This document shows, in pieces, positions 12,935-23,645 of a stretch of 64,000 nucleotides of DNA (its first letter is position 1; every line of letters starts with the position of its first letter). The notes beneath the pieces are model-generated. The model was not told the DNA's origin. It did no database searches and was given only the letters and a program-made list of their open reading frames with translations. The translations under genes were made by a program, and so were the position numbers. The stretch comes from Puffinus mauretanicus (lineage: Eukaryota > Chordata > Aves > Procellariiformes > Procellariidae), in the NCBI GenBank assembly GCA_023333565.1, contig JAJKFH010000295.1, positions 1,096,001 to 1,160,000 of the forward strand, written 5' to 3'.

Positions 12935-13487
12935 TCATAGAATCATTAAGGTTGGAAAAGACCTCTAAGATTATCAAGTCCAACCGTCAACCCAACACAA
13001 CCATACCCACTAAACCACGTCCCTAAGCACCTCATCTACATGTCTTTTAAATACTTCCAGGGATGGTGACTCAACCACTTCCATGGGCAGCCTGTTCCAA
13101 GGCCTGACCACTCTTTCAGTGAAGAAATTTCTCCTAATGTCCAATCTAAACCCCCCTTGGTGCAACTTGAGGCCATTTCCTCCGTCCTATCGCTGTTACT
13201 TGGCAGAAGAGACCAACACCCACCTCGCTACAACCTCCTTTCAGGTAGTTGTAGAGCGCGATGAGGTCTCCCCTGAGCCTCCTCTTCTCCAGGCCAAACA
13301 GTCCCAGTTCCCTCAGCCGCTCCCCGTCAGACTTGTGCTCCAGGCCCTTCACCAGCTTCATTGCCCTCCTCTGGACACGCTCCAGCACCTCCATGTCCTT
13401 CTTGTAGTGAGGGGCCCAAAACTGAACACAGTATTCGAGGTGTGGCCTCACCAGTGCAGAGTACAGGGACATGATGTTGCTGATCAC
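12935..13487 (-). mobile_element. CR1 LINE, 5'-truncated, 3' end at 12935
   Basis: Read on the minus strand, the element ends with GGTTGGACTTGATAATCTTAG, CTTTTCCAACCTTAATG and ATTCTATGAT, the standard avian CR1 3' untranslated end with its ATTCTATG-type terminal motif. Upstream lies the C-terminal part of the ORF2 reverse transcriptase. The 5' end fades near 13487, so only about 0.55 kb remains of an element that is about 4.5 kb when complete. 5' truncation during target-primed reverse transcription is normal for CR1. CpG and GC content are clearly above the flanks. No obvious target-site duplication is visible, which is usual for CR1. Confidence 0.95.
13010..13487 (-). pseudogene. CR1 ORF2 C-terminal remnant (reverse transcriptase end), one frameshift
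   Basis: This is the last about 155 codons of the CR1 ORF2 polyprotein (endonuclease plus reverse transcriptase), seen on the minus strand. The frame from 13487 to 13146 contains [56 protein letters not shown] and ALYNYLKGG, which are diagnostic of the CR1 thumb and C-terminal region. Near 13150-13170 a one-base shift moves the reading to another phase. The conserved tail then continues with [40 protein letters not shown] and EVLRDVV, ending at a TAG at 13010-13012. All catalytic reverse transcriptase motifs and the endonuclease are absent through truncation. The fragment cannot encode an active protein. The opposite-strand frame at 13083-13574 is a shadow of this element. Confidence 0.93.
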
Positions 13488-16400
13488 GTAATTATTAATG
13501 TTATTTTTGATCAGCCAGCTATTGCAGTGATGCTGGATGGAGCAGGGAAGTCGTCTCTAGCCAAAGAAGTGTAAGACCTTAGTCAAAGGAGGTATCATTG
13601 AAATCACCCTGTACATCCTGTCAATGAAATGGATGCTCTGAACATTATGTGCTGACCCTGATGACTGATGATATTTTAAAATCACTAATAAAAAGCTGGT
13701 TGTGATGATAGGAGTTCTTGGCCAATGGGGAATTACCTGACCCTTTTAAGGCAAGATGCGCTTCGTCTGTATATCAGCTATCTGTAAAATGCACTGGTGG
13801 AAAATTACGAAGTTAGGTATATTGTTGTGGAGATTTTTGTGAGATGAAAGGGATGCTTAAAGAAATCTATTTAAATAACCTGGATTTCTTTAATAGGATG
13901 TAGCTTGAATCAAATTCCTTACATTTCAGTATTAATGACCTTAAAAGTAAAATTACTTTTTTTTTATGAGCATTTATATCAATATAATTGAGAGCTTCTT
14001 CAAAACTGCACAGCTCTGCAGTTTCTTGCACAACCAGGGAAACAACCTCGATGTAAAGCATCATAATGTGCAAGCATTCGTCCTCTCCCTTCTCTCACTG
14101 ATGTTTGAGCATAATAAAATGTGGCAGTATGACAGATACCTTTTGGGAGCACTTAGCGCTTAAAATGGACTCTCTGTATTGCAATACTAAATTGTAGAGT
14201 TACTAGCATAAAACACCCCAAATAGATTTATATTTAAATTGTAACAGAACGAGGGAGATAATTTCACAACGAGGCAACAAAACAGGAAAGCAAATCCCGA
14301 TATACATCAGCTCCTTATTTCAGTCTCGAGTTAGTCAGGAGGTTAGGAACTTAATTTTGAGTTACATCTTGCAAAGAAATAAATACTTTAAATTGTTCCT
14401 CTGAAGCTCTTCGGCCTTATGGATAAACCTTCTCCTGTGACAGCATGGACCAGGGCGAGGTGATCCTGGTGGCTTACTGCAGCGACAGTCCCTGTCTCCC
14501 AAAGCTCTTCCTTCTCTTGTCTCTTTCTCTCCACATTGTTTAGAATCTTTACTTTTTGTAGTTTTCCATTATTCGTTTTAAGACTTTTTTTTTTTTAATC
14601 CGTGGTGATATATTTTTTTTTTCCCTCTCTCCCTTTTACTTATACTTTCTCACCTGTGGCCTTCACACAATCTCTCTTTTTTGTTCTCTCTCCCAGAATG
14701 TTATTTCTTCAGGTTTTTGGAATAATCTAAGTGCAACCTGGCTTCCTTGATACTGTGGGTGTAATAGTGTAAAAGTGGTGTGTAAACAACTAGTTCTTGA
14801 GAATATGGGGTAGAATATGTCTAATTTTTCCTCTGGTCCATAGAACCACAGTGGATTAAGTCAACTCCTAATAGTGAATGGAGTGATAGTGATTTTTCTG
14901 CAGCCTGTCATTGTGACATGGAATAAATCGTCAGAAATATCAGTGGTGCTTTTTTTTGAGTTAACTTTGCTGAGACAGTTAACTCCATGAGTGGGGTGGG
15001 GGTGTGATCTCAGAAGTGTGCTTTGTGAGGATGGGTCTTCTCTTGATTCTTAAACAACTTGTGTGTTAGTCAAACTTGTGCAGATAAATTCTACTTTAGC
15101 AAAAAAGCATGGCTTTCCTGCACTTGAAAAATCGACTTTTCCATTGCCTGAATCTGTGGGTTTTCCCGAAGTCTAGTTAATTCACTTGGAAAACCTTCTA
15201 GGTAGCGATTTATGAATGGACTGAATTGTGCTTTTAATATAAGGACTTTTTTAATACTAAGAAAATAAAACACACATTTAGAAAGGGACTAGCCTGTAAT
15301 AGTATTTTCTGTGACTTACATAAAATGTATTTGTCTTAATAATAGCATTGATTTTTATAGCACTTACAACTACAAAAATAATTAAGAGCATGTCACTGAA
15401 CTAAAGAGGGATGTTTCCTATTCACTTGAGAGTCAATTTAAATTACAAATGAAATAAGGAAAAAGTGCCCTAAAAACTGATGTGTACATATTCGTACCAC
15501 AGTGAATAGATAGCAATTAGTGATAAGTGATTTGCCTCAAAGTTGCTTTGAATAACACATGACGCAAAGCTCAATACATAGCAAATAAGCTTAGGCTCGC
15601 TGGAGAGAAGACGGAGAAGTTAATCTTCCCTCCAGGGCAATAACGTTCCAGGTGATATATTTACAATGGATTTTGTCACATTGTGTTTTAACACTCCCAA
15701 ACAATGAGTTTCCACTTCTTTTTTCCTTAGGAGATTCTTTCACAAATGATCTATTTAGCAAGGCTTAGACTTCCCTTGGAAGCTTGTATCTTTTCTTTCC
15801 AAATGAATCAATAGCATCAATTAGGATTGATTAGTAAGGTCACATTTGGTATTGCACCGGAAAGACACGTAACCAGAGAAGGTCATGGCAGGAGCATACA
15901 GTATTGACTCATTATGCTGTCTTAGTGGAGCATGAGAATTAAAAGCAATTGCTGCATCTGGAGACAACTAAAATAGACATTACAAAGAAAATGTGTGCAA
16001 AAGCCAGTAACTGACCCAGAATTCAGTCCATTTGAATTAGAGGCTTATAAAAAAGAGTGTCTCTTGATAACTGTTTATTGATGAAATGAATAATTTTCTA
16101 ATTGATAGTTGAAGAACATTGCAATGGCTGTAATGAAATCTCAAGCTATTTTGCTTCTACCAATATGTACAAATGACTGAAGTTATTTGCTGATTTTAGA
16201 TGGTTTTTATATTGTTCTGTCAAATTTACCACCTTTAGTGATGACAACTTTGAAATCTTTTAGGGATTCATATAGATGTCTACACTTATACTGTATTTTA
16301 CTGAGCAACCTGTCTCAATTGTATTTTGTGGCAGAGAATTATTTCATGTATACATTTTTTTTATTGATTGGTTTTGAATCGATTGTGTTTTATACTCTTC

Positions 16401-18284
16401 ACTATTTCTGATTCTTGGTTTTGGTTTTGATTATTTGGTTTGCTTTCTGAGAATTATATAGTACAATTTGACATTACCCAGCAGAAATATGTTTGAAGGG
16501 AGATTCCCCCCCCCCCCCCTGCATTCTGTTTGGCAGAAGTAGGAATACTGCATGTCTGTATTTCCCTGAATATGTTTATTTTCCTGATTAATATATTTTC
16601 TGGCTGAACTGGAAAACTTCAGACCAGACATCCTGTAGTGTTGTCATAGCCAGTGCTTTGGTTAGTCTGGAAAAATTCAGGTCTGCTCTCAAACCACAGC
16701 AGGTCAACAGATCGGCTCTTGTGCTCCACAATAAGCCCAAACAAATATGATACACTGCATAGGAGGTATGCAGGTGTGTATGTATTTCTGTCTAAGTAAT
16801 CCAGGACAGAAATATGTCAGTCTTAATGACATAGTAAAAATAAAAATAGCTGGAGCCTTAAAGGATTATTTTCTGCCAAGTCTCTCCTCAGAAGCAACTT
16901 TTATTCACCACATTTATATGACTGATTTCTTTCATGTATTTCTTTCACGGATGGTGGAGATTCTTGGCGAGTCAATTAGAATGTTGGGGGAAATATGGGT
17001 GACTCTGGTGTGTACCCTTAAATTGCTGGCTGCCTCCTTGGGGGGCGAAGGCTTCCCTGTCCTCCGCCGGCACGGCACTGGCTCGGCAGTCAGCCCTGTG
17101 TTTTCCAATCAGCGGCCCGCTTTATCGATCCACCTGAAATCAATGGGGAAGTGCTGTGCAAAAAATCAATGGCAAGGTTAAGTCTTCACACTGAATGGCA
17201 TATGTGAAAGAAACTTAAAAAAGGTGGAAAAGCAGAGTTTGGCTTTATTCCAGTATACATCTTATTTCAGAAGGTCTTACAGGAAGCTGAAGTAGTCACT
17301 TATGCAGCAGGCACCAGCTCATTTGCAAATCAGCATGGCAAGTTTGAGCAACTTATAAGCCCCTCCACCCCCTTCAGAGTCTACCAAGGGTATTTGCTGA
17401 ATGCCAGATATGGACTGCCTCATTAGAACAGAAATTACTTGCGTTGATTTTGATGATGTTGGGCTTCATTTCAAAAGCTTGAGATGTTGCTCTAGTGTGG
17501 AAGTTGAATAAAAGGATTTCAAAATTAAAAAATAAAATCCCTGTAAAACTCCAGGAGTAAGCTGGCAATCAGAAAAGTACTGGCACCTTTCCATGATCTG
17601 TAGTCTTATTGGAATAAATGCAAATCATCTTTGGGCTGAAAGTTGCACATGTGAAAGCTTTTAATTTTGTTAAAGTGAATTACCTATAATTATCTTGTTG
17701 TTAATACGTAGAAGTAGACTACTAAAAGACATTGAATATTCACAGTAATTTACCATTAATCAAGGAAAAAAAAATGCAAAAGACAGGTTAAAATCACATT
17801 ACTGCAGAAACAGCTTACATCTTACATTAGTAATTTGCTGTGTAAAATTCAAAACAGAAATAACAGCAGTGTGTGGAACTTTTTATTAATGAGGTTTGTA
17901 TGCAGGTGTTTCTTACAGCAATAGGAGGTCAGATAGGTACTTCGCAAGCGAACATAAAGGCAAAAAAAATAGTTGTCCTAAAATGTCTATAATCCAACAG
18001 GCATATGTGAAAAATTGTTTTGCTAAGAGTTGAACCCCCTCTCGGGGCTGCTCATTGTTCCCAAGGGGTGCGCAGTCTGTCTTTCCAGCAAGCTGATATC
18101 AAGTACTCAGAGGTGCTGTGCTGTGCTGTAGCGAAAAGGAGCCACGCATCCATCTTCCCTCATTTTGGTGCCTTTCTTCCAAAGGAAAGAGAGCAAACAC
18201 AAGTCACTGTTGCACACATTAGAGCGAGCACAGATTGTACCTCTCTGCATGGTAACACAAAAGCAAAAGAGTGGTATGTCTTTA
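13488..18284. other. gene-free DNA
   Basis: No supported gene. A short ARL-like P-loop frame at 13500-13574 is discussed in findings and is probably chance. A less repetitive stretch at 15480-15990 is a candidate conserved element. A local GC-rich patch at 17030-17120 sits within a 144-codon frame (16747-17181) that has no recognisable domain. Confidence 0.55.
16506..16519. repeat. poly-C tract, 14 bases
   Basis: An uninterrupted run of 14 C on the plus strand. It is likely to vary in length and to be an assembly or sequencing weak point. Confidence 0.95.
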
Positions 18285-18345
18285 GCATGCGTTGCAGTAT
18301 CATGGCCATGCTGATCTTTCACTATAGGTTTAGTTCACATGTCAT
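18285..18345 (-). pseudogene. possible degenerate U6 snRNA pseudogene
   Basis: On the minus strand the bases CATGTGAACTAAA, then GAAAGATCAGCATGGCC and a CTGC block resemble, in order, U6 CACATATACTAAA, GAGAAGATTAGCATGGCC and CCTGCGC. The second block includes the region of U6 that pairs with U4 and U2. The 5' stem-loop and the ACACGCAAATTCGTGAAGCG 3' part are not convincing, and no flanking A-tail is clear. U6 copies are commonly scattered by LINE machinery. This could be a chance match of one good block. Confidence 0.25.
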
Positions 18346-21300
18346 TTTTACTTACATTTCCTCATTCCTTTAACAGTGGATAGTCTAGATTGGTCCATAC
18401 TCTGCCTGGAGCTGCCTACTGGGAGCAATGTGGTGCTGATGCTTAAAATGTTGTGTTTGTTGTACTGTGTATAATCAGGTTAACCTTGTTTTTTTTGAGC
18501 TGTAATTATTACACAGAAGGGTGAAATTTTGCAGGGAAGGGTGACTTTATTCTAATGAGTGCACTTCTGTAAATATTCTCATTCTGTTTATTCTTATTCT
18601 TGTGATTTATTAACAAACAAGACAAAGAGCAACCTTAGTAACTCCTACAGCTGAAATTACAGCGGACATATATTAAGTTTCCTTGAAAAGCCAAAACTTC
18701 AAATTTTCTGTTTTCAAACTGTGGAAACCTTTTCAATGGATGTCTTGAGGATACCATATCTTTACCTGCCCCTTTACATCTCTGTTACTATGAATGATGA
18801 TTGATATTATCATAACAGTAATCCCTTGGAACTTAGTGAACACAGATGTGCTTAAAGTTTGTCATGTGCTGAAATAGGTTTTTTGACTCAGGTTGTGAGA
18901 AAGAGGTGCAAATTCTTTCAAGTCTGACAAGCAAATTTAAACAACATGATCATTATAGCACTGCTGCAAGAACGTGAGTGCATAGCATTAAGGCAAAGGT
19001 CTTCCAAAAGCACCTCAGCACTGAAGACTTAACTGCTTGCATCATTAAAGAGCGAAGGTGTAGGCTCCTAAATCATTCTGGTGCTCCTATAGGCATTGCT
19101 GTATAAGCTGCTGTGACTTTAGATAGCCCCCTATCATTTTCCTCTCTGTGTTGCTGTGAAGCTTTGATCTTTGTATGAAGCTCACAAGTGATCAGAAGGT
19201 TTCTGGAGTCATGGTCTATCACTGTATGGTTTATCTTGTCAAGTTAGCAGCAAAAGAACAAATACTCAGATGGATTTTGCAAGTAGGATTTGGTTACTGT
19301 AGCAAATGCTGTTCTGTGATTTAGCCCTTGCAGTTTCTCAAGTCCTTCAGTGTTTCTCATTGTAATGTTTTAAAAACAAAAGCAGAAACATGTTTTTTAA
19401 TCTGATAATGTGCAGGAATGTTTCATAAATTATATATGAATGTCAGTGATATATGAACATGCATGCTAAACTGATGGAAGATCTTGAAATATGCCACATG
19501 TTAGCGTATAACATTATTCAGTTCTCATTTTTAGAGTTTCAGATTAGGTAATCACTTAAAATAGTTCTTCAAAACTGATTTTAAAATACTGTCATTAGGA
19601 TAACTTATGTTCTTATTCACTATTAGTATATGGGAGCTGCCATGTACCATACCCTAATATATATGGGATTTCAGAGGCTGGCCTACTGCTCTTTTCATCT
19701 GAAGTCATTAATAAATTTTCTTGCTGAGCTCAGCTAGGTCAATGCTGAGAGTTTATAAAAAATCCTTAGATTTTGCTGTGTAACTAAAGGTAGACCATTG
19801 AAAAATTAATTGATGGCAACTCTTTGGAAAGTGTTTTATCACCATTACATGCCACTGAATTAGGGAGGGGCAATATATACTAATTCACATACAGGCAAAC
19901 ATAGTGGTTACATCCTGAGCACATTTATCAAAAAAGAGCGGTAATGGAAAGCTTCGTGTTAGCTCGATAACATGCTCAAATTTGTTCTCTCACACAGCTT
20001 TATGTGTTATCTTTTCTGTCTATCAAAATGAAATATTTTGAGGCTTGAGGATCTTACTAATCAAGTAAGCTCATCCAAATTAGTTTAATCTACTTGAAAA
20101 GCTCTCTCAAGACATGTGAATCCATATGATCTTACTGTTTTTAACCAGGAAAGAAGAATCTAGATGAAAATAAAAACTGCAACTCCTAAGTCTTGCTAAT
20201 CCTTCTCTTAAAGATCAGAACAGAAACCTAAATGTTTCTGTCTGTGGTCACTGAAAGATGTGAAGCCAAACAGGTAACATGCTTCACAAAGGAGCAGAAG
20301 CGTTTTGGTTATTTATGCTCATTTTCCTTTTGCTTTCACCCTTCCAGATGTAATTTTTTCCCCCCAGTTTAGCATATTTCTCCTTATAAAAATAGACTTA
20401 GTTAGAACATACAGGTTACTTGTACCACAGTATGGCCTAGGAAAATTCAAAGGGACATAATTAATTGGAATGTTTGGAAACAGCATGTTCCCCAACCACA
20501 GTAAAATTCAAGATAATAATTTTATCCTAGTTTGTTTCAACTGTTTTGAAACATAAAGTTGATTGTGAAAGCAGCTGGACCTTGAACTTTTGTCCTTAAG
20601 ACGTTTTTTGAGGATTTATTGTGGAAAACAAAGGAATGAAAATATAAATCAGTTATGTAGTTTAGTCTCTAGGAAATATATACGTCAAGACTGAAAGCAT
20701 TCACAGGTATTGAACTTTATATTCTGACTGCTTTATTGGCAAGCATTGACTTGTGTTGCTTATGCAGCTGACCGTTCTACACACACAGATCAAAATTACT
20801 TCAAACAACTTTATAATTATTTTATTATTTATTGTGCCACATGTCTGTTTCATTTAAAATTTATGTTTCAATTAGGCTTTATACTTAGGTGGAGGAGAGG
20901 CCACACTTGCACAGTGAAATTTTGTTTTGAAATGGATTAGTGTGGCGGTGTCCATTTTATGCTAGCATTAAATGTTTAGGAGTATCAGTGCTGTGTACCA
21001 ATTTGACTAGTTCTGAAGCATTTTCATTTTCTGTTCACAAATGCAATAAATGTTAAACTACTTATTACCTTCTGTTGGACTCTGAGTAAGATGTTTATGT
21101 GAATCAGTGATTCAGTTCTTCCTTTTTTCGTACTGTTACTAGACAGTAGGGGGAAAAAAAAAAATCATTCCATGTTTTTAAGAGCAGTCTTCCAGGAAAG
21201 AAGTTCAATCAAACTCCCCATTTTTAGAATGCCTGGAATAATTCCTCAAATATCAGCCCAAACTAGGTATATCATAGTAGGGTAGATTTCCCCTTCCCTC

Positions 21301-22259
21301 AAATACTGTTTCTTCTCTCTTTTACTGCTCCATCTTTCGTGCCACGATTATCTGATTTAAAGTATGACCATATGGGTTTTTTTCTTTCTTTTCACCATTC
21401 TTTTTGTTTTTGTTCTTTATTGTTGATGCTGATAAAATTCTGTCATTTTGTCCAAGTTGGAATAGTTACTCTTTTCAAAGTACTGCATCTGCAGGTTCAC
21501 TTTATTGAAAGGCATTTTTAGATGTAGACTGTAAAACTTAACAATTCTTTTGTTAGGTTTTTATATGGAATACCCTTAAAAAGAAAAGAAAAACAACAGA
21601 GAGTAAGAAAAGGAGCACAGGAAGAGTTTTTTTCATAGGCTCTATCCTGCTCTAAAAGACTGACCTGTACTAAAAGTAGAAAGACATTACATTTTAGATC
21701 TTGTGGTCTGCTTATCACAACTATTTTGTTCACAACATTTGATAGCTTGCAGCAAATGGAAAGGAAACCTTTTGGAATGTTTAAAAGGAGAGTATTTTAA
21801 GTACCAGGAGTGCATTCCCTGATCACATAGGGATGTTTTCAGTATGGGAATGTTTTTGTGAGGTATAAATCCAATTCCTACACCATTCTCACCAAACCTA
21901 ATGGGAATACAGTTGAATTTTATGTGGGATTATTGTGATTTACACAAATTCTTTACTACAGTGGGCCTTCAGTAACATCTACACTGAAAGGGCTGCAGAT
22001 GAGCTTATACCACTCCTTTTTGGTCTGTTTTAACTTTTTTTTTTTTTGTGCAGTTGTAAGCAATGTCAGAAATTTTAAGTGATGTAATGTCCATGAGCCA
22101 TGAACTGTTTCTACCATGCTAATGGTGACTCAGTGAGTTCTTAAAGTTGAGCTCTTAAAACTGACCTTTAAATCAGGAACAGCTAGTATAAGAAAACGTG
22201 GCCCTAGGGTGACCTGCTACCAAGACTATGGAACTTCAGCTGTCATAACTATATGTATA
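18346..22259. other. gene-free AT-rich DNA
   Basis: No gene or repeat family recognised. Around 19010-19100 the bases GTAGGCTCCTAAATCATTCTGG faintly recall old amniote repeat blocks. Otherwise nothing stands out. Confidence 0.55.
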
Positions 22260-23645
22260 GTTATTGGTAACTTAATATAGGAAATGATTCACCTATTGAA
22301 TCTATTGAGTCATTTCTTTGTGAACTGCTGGCTAGCAAGGTTGTTGGCAGTAAAAAGTGTCCGTTTCCTTTCCTTAGTAATGTCAGTAAGGAAAGTAAGG
22401 AGTTTGCCAAAACCCAATTTATTTCTCTATCCTTTGTCAGCATCTTTCTCGGGACCCTTTTTGCCTTCCCAGAGTAGATCTTTCCATAGAACCCTGAGCT
22501 CTTCAAGGGGGAAGTCTGTCCCCCTTTCAGATCCTTAGATGCTTAGGTAGTTTAGGACTTTGGTGCATTTTGCTGCACCACACCTAAGAATCTTCAGGAT
22601 TTTTGAAGTTTTGTAGACCCTTTTTTCATATGACTGGTTTCTTGACTTTGGCCATGACTCTTTCAAATGGCTTCAGAAATGGTGTTTATTGTGTCAGCAA
22701 GTTTCCTACCTCAGTTCACCACAAATGCTGCCTTTATTGCCTGGGAGAGAGCCATGCTATTAATGAGTACCTACCTTTCAGAGCCAAACAGGACACAGCC
22801 TTTACTCTGCAGCTCCATAAGCTCCACATAAATTCACCAGACAGAAGCATTTATTCAGAGCTGGACTCCGCTCTTATTTCTTGGGACCAAAAGCCCCTTC
22901 TCAAAGCAAAGCTTGGCCTATCCAGGATGATTTCTACCTTATCTGTTGTTTCCAGTGCTGAGTTTGTTCCTACCTTTTCAGTAAAGCTCTGGGACGAAAT
23001 GACTCAAAGTAGCTGCAGAGGAGACTGACTGCATCCTTTCATGGAACAATAGCTCTCATCTCTGTTCATTAAAGAAAAGGGTTTGCTGAAAAGAAGGATC
23101 ATAAAATAAAATGCCTATGCCTGGTACTCTTTGCCAGTGTTCTTCCTGAGGGAGCTAAGCATCAGCAAAGGAGAACTTGCAGGAAAAAAAAAATGCGGGG
23201 CAATTCAGTTGTTTTTACCTGCACTTTGTCTTTCGGCCATAGGCAGAAGGATGCTGGTTTGTTGGGTGTTTCGTGGCCTCCTGTGATGGACTGTCTTCCC
23301 CTACTGTTATCCCCATGAGGGGCTACCCTTGTCCATGCGATCCACCCCACTGCTGTGCGATTCTGGCTTGATGTGTCAGGTAGAGTTATCCTGCTGTCTT
23401 CAATTAAATAGTTGCTGAGGACCAGCCTCCAGTTGCTCATTTGTGGGTGCTGCTTGCAGTCCGCTACAGTGAGGTGGAAGAAGAACAGGTTACTGTTTTT
23501 CTTACTCTCCCTGCCTCCTCCAGAGTAAAATCTAATTAAAGGACCAAGGGGACATTGTCCCTTCATCATCTGATCTGTGACGTGTTCAGAAGGATTTGGG
23601 ATATGCCACCAAATAAAAATACTGCCATAGTACCTGCATAACACT
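22260..23645 (+). pseudogene. decayed gag-like zinc-knuckle coding remnant, probably DIRS-type retrotransposon
   Basis: A stretch of higher GC with long broken frames. In one phase 22267-22440 is open and reads S/E/K/P-rich, with ESIESFLCELLASK and SNVSKESKEFAKTQ. In a second phase 22660-22715 gives KWLQKWCLLCQQVSYL, and a frame change then gives HHKCCLYCLGESH and LPFRAKQDTAFTLQLHKLH. Together this matches a known arrangement: a first CxxC, then CxxCLGxxH, then a basic CRxFTKQ..RxxRL segment. I know it from the gag-like first ORF of DIRS-type tyrosine-recombinase retrotransposons of fish, amphibians and reptiles. Downstream, 23480-23640 yields SDL.RVQKDLGYATK after a proline/serine-rich piece, resembling the later gag segment 'FQDLLRRVA..LG'. 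Frameshifts and stops interrupt it throughout, so it is dead as a gag. No recombinase or reverse transcriptase is visible nearby. The 160-codon minus-strand frame at 23162-23644 is an antisense shadow. The family assignment is inference. Confidence 0.4.

Noticed and set aside
13083..13574. 163-codon plus-strand open frame
   Set aside because: It runs antisense through the CR1 element and owes its length to that GC-rich insert.
17136..17172. Two AAATCAATGG blocks resembling an old amniote repeat
   Set aside because: The blocks are too short and lack the rest of the repeat.
16747..17181. 144-codon plus-strand open frame with a GC-rich end
   Set aside because: No domain, no splice or promoter context, and no codon pattern. 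The GC-rich patch accounts for part of the length.
23162..23644. 160-codon minus-strand open frame
   Set aside because: No known motif. It is antisense to the decayed gag-like sequence, and its composition explains its openness.
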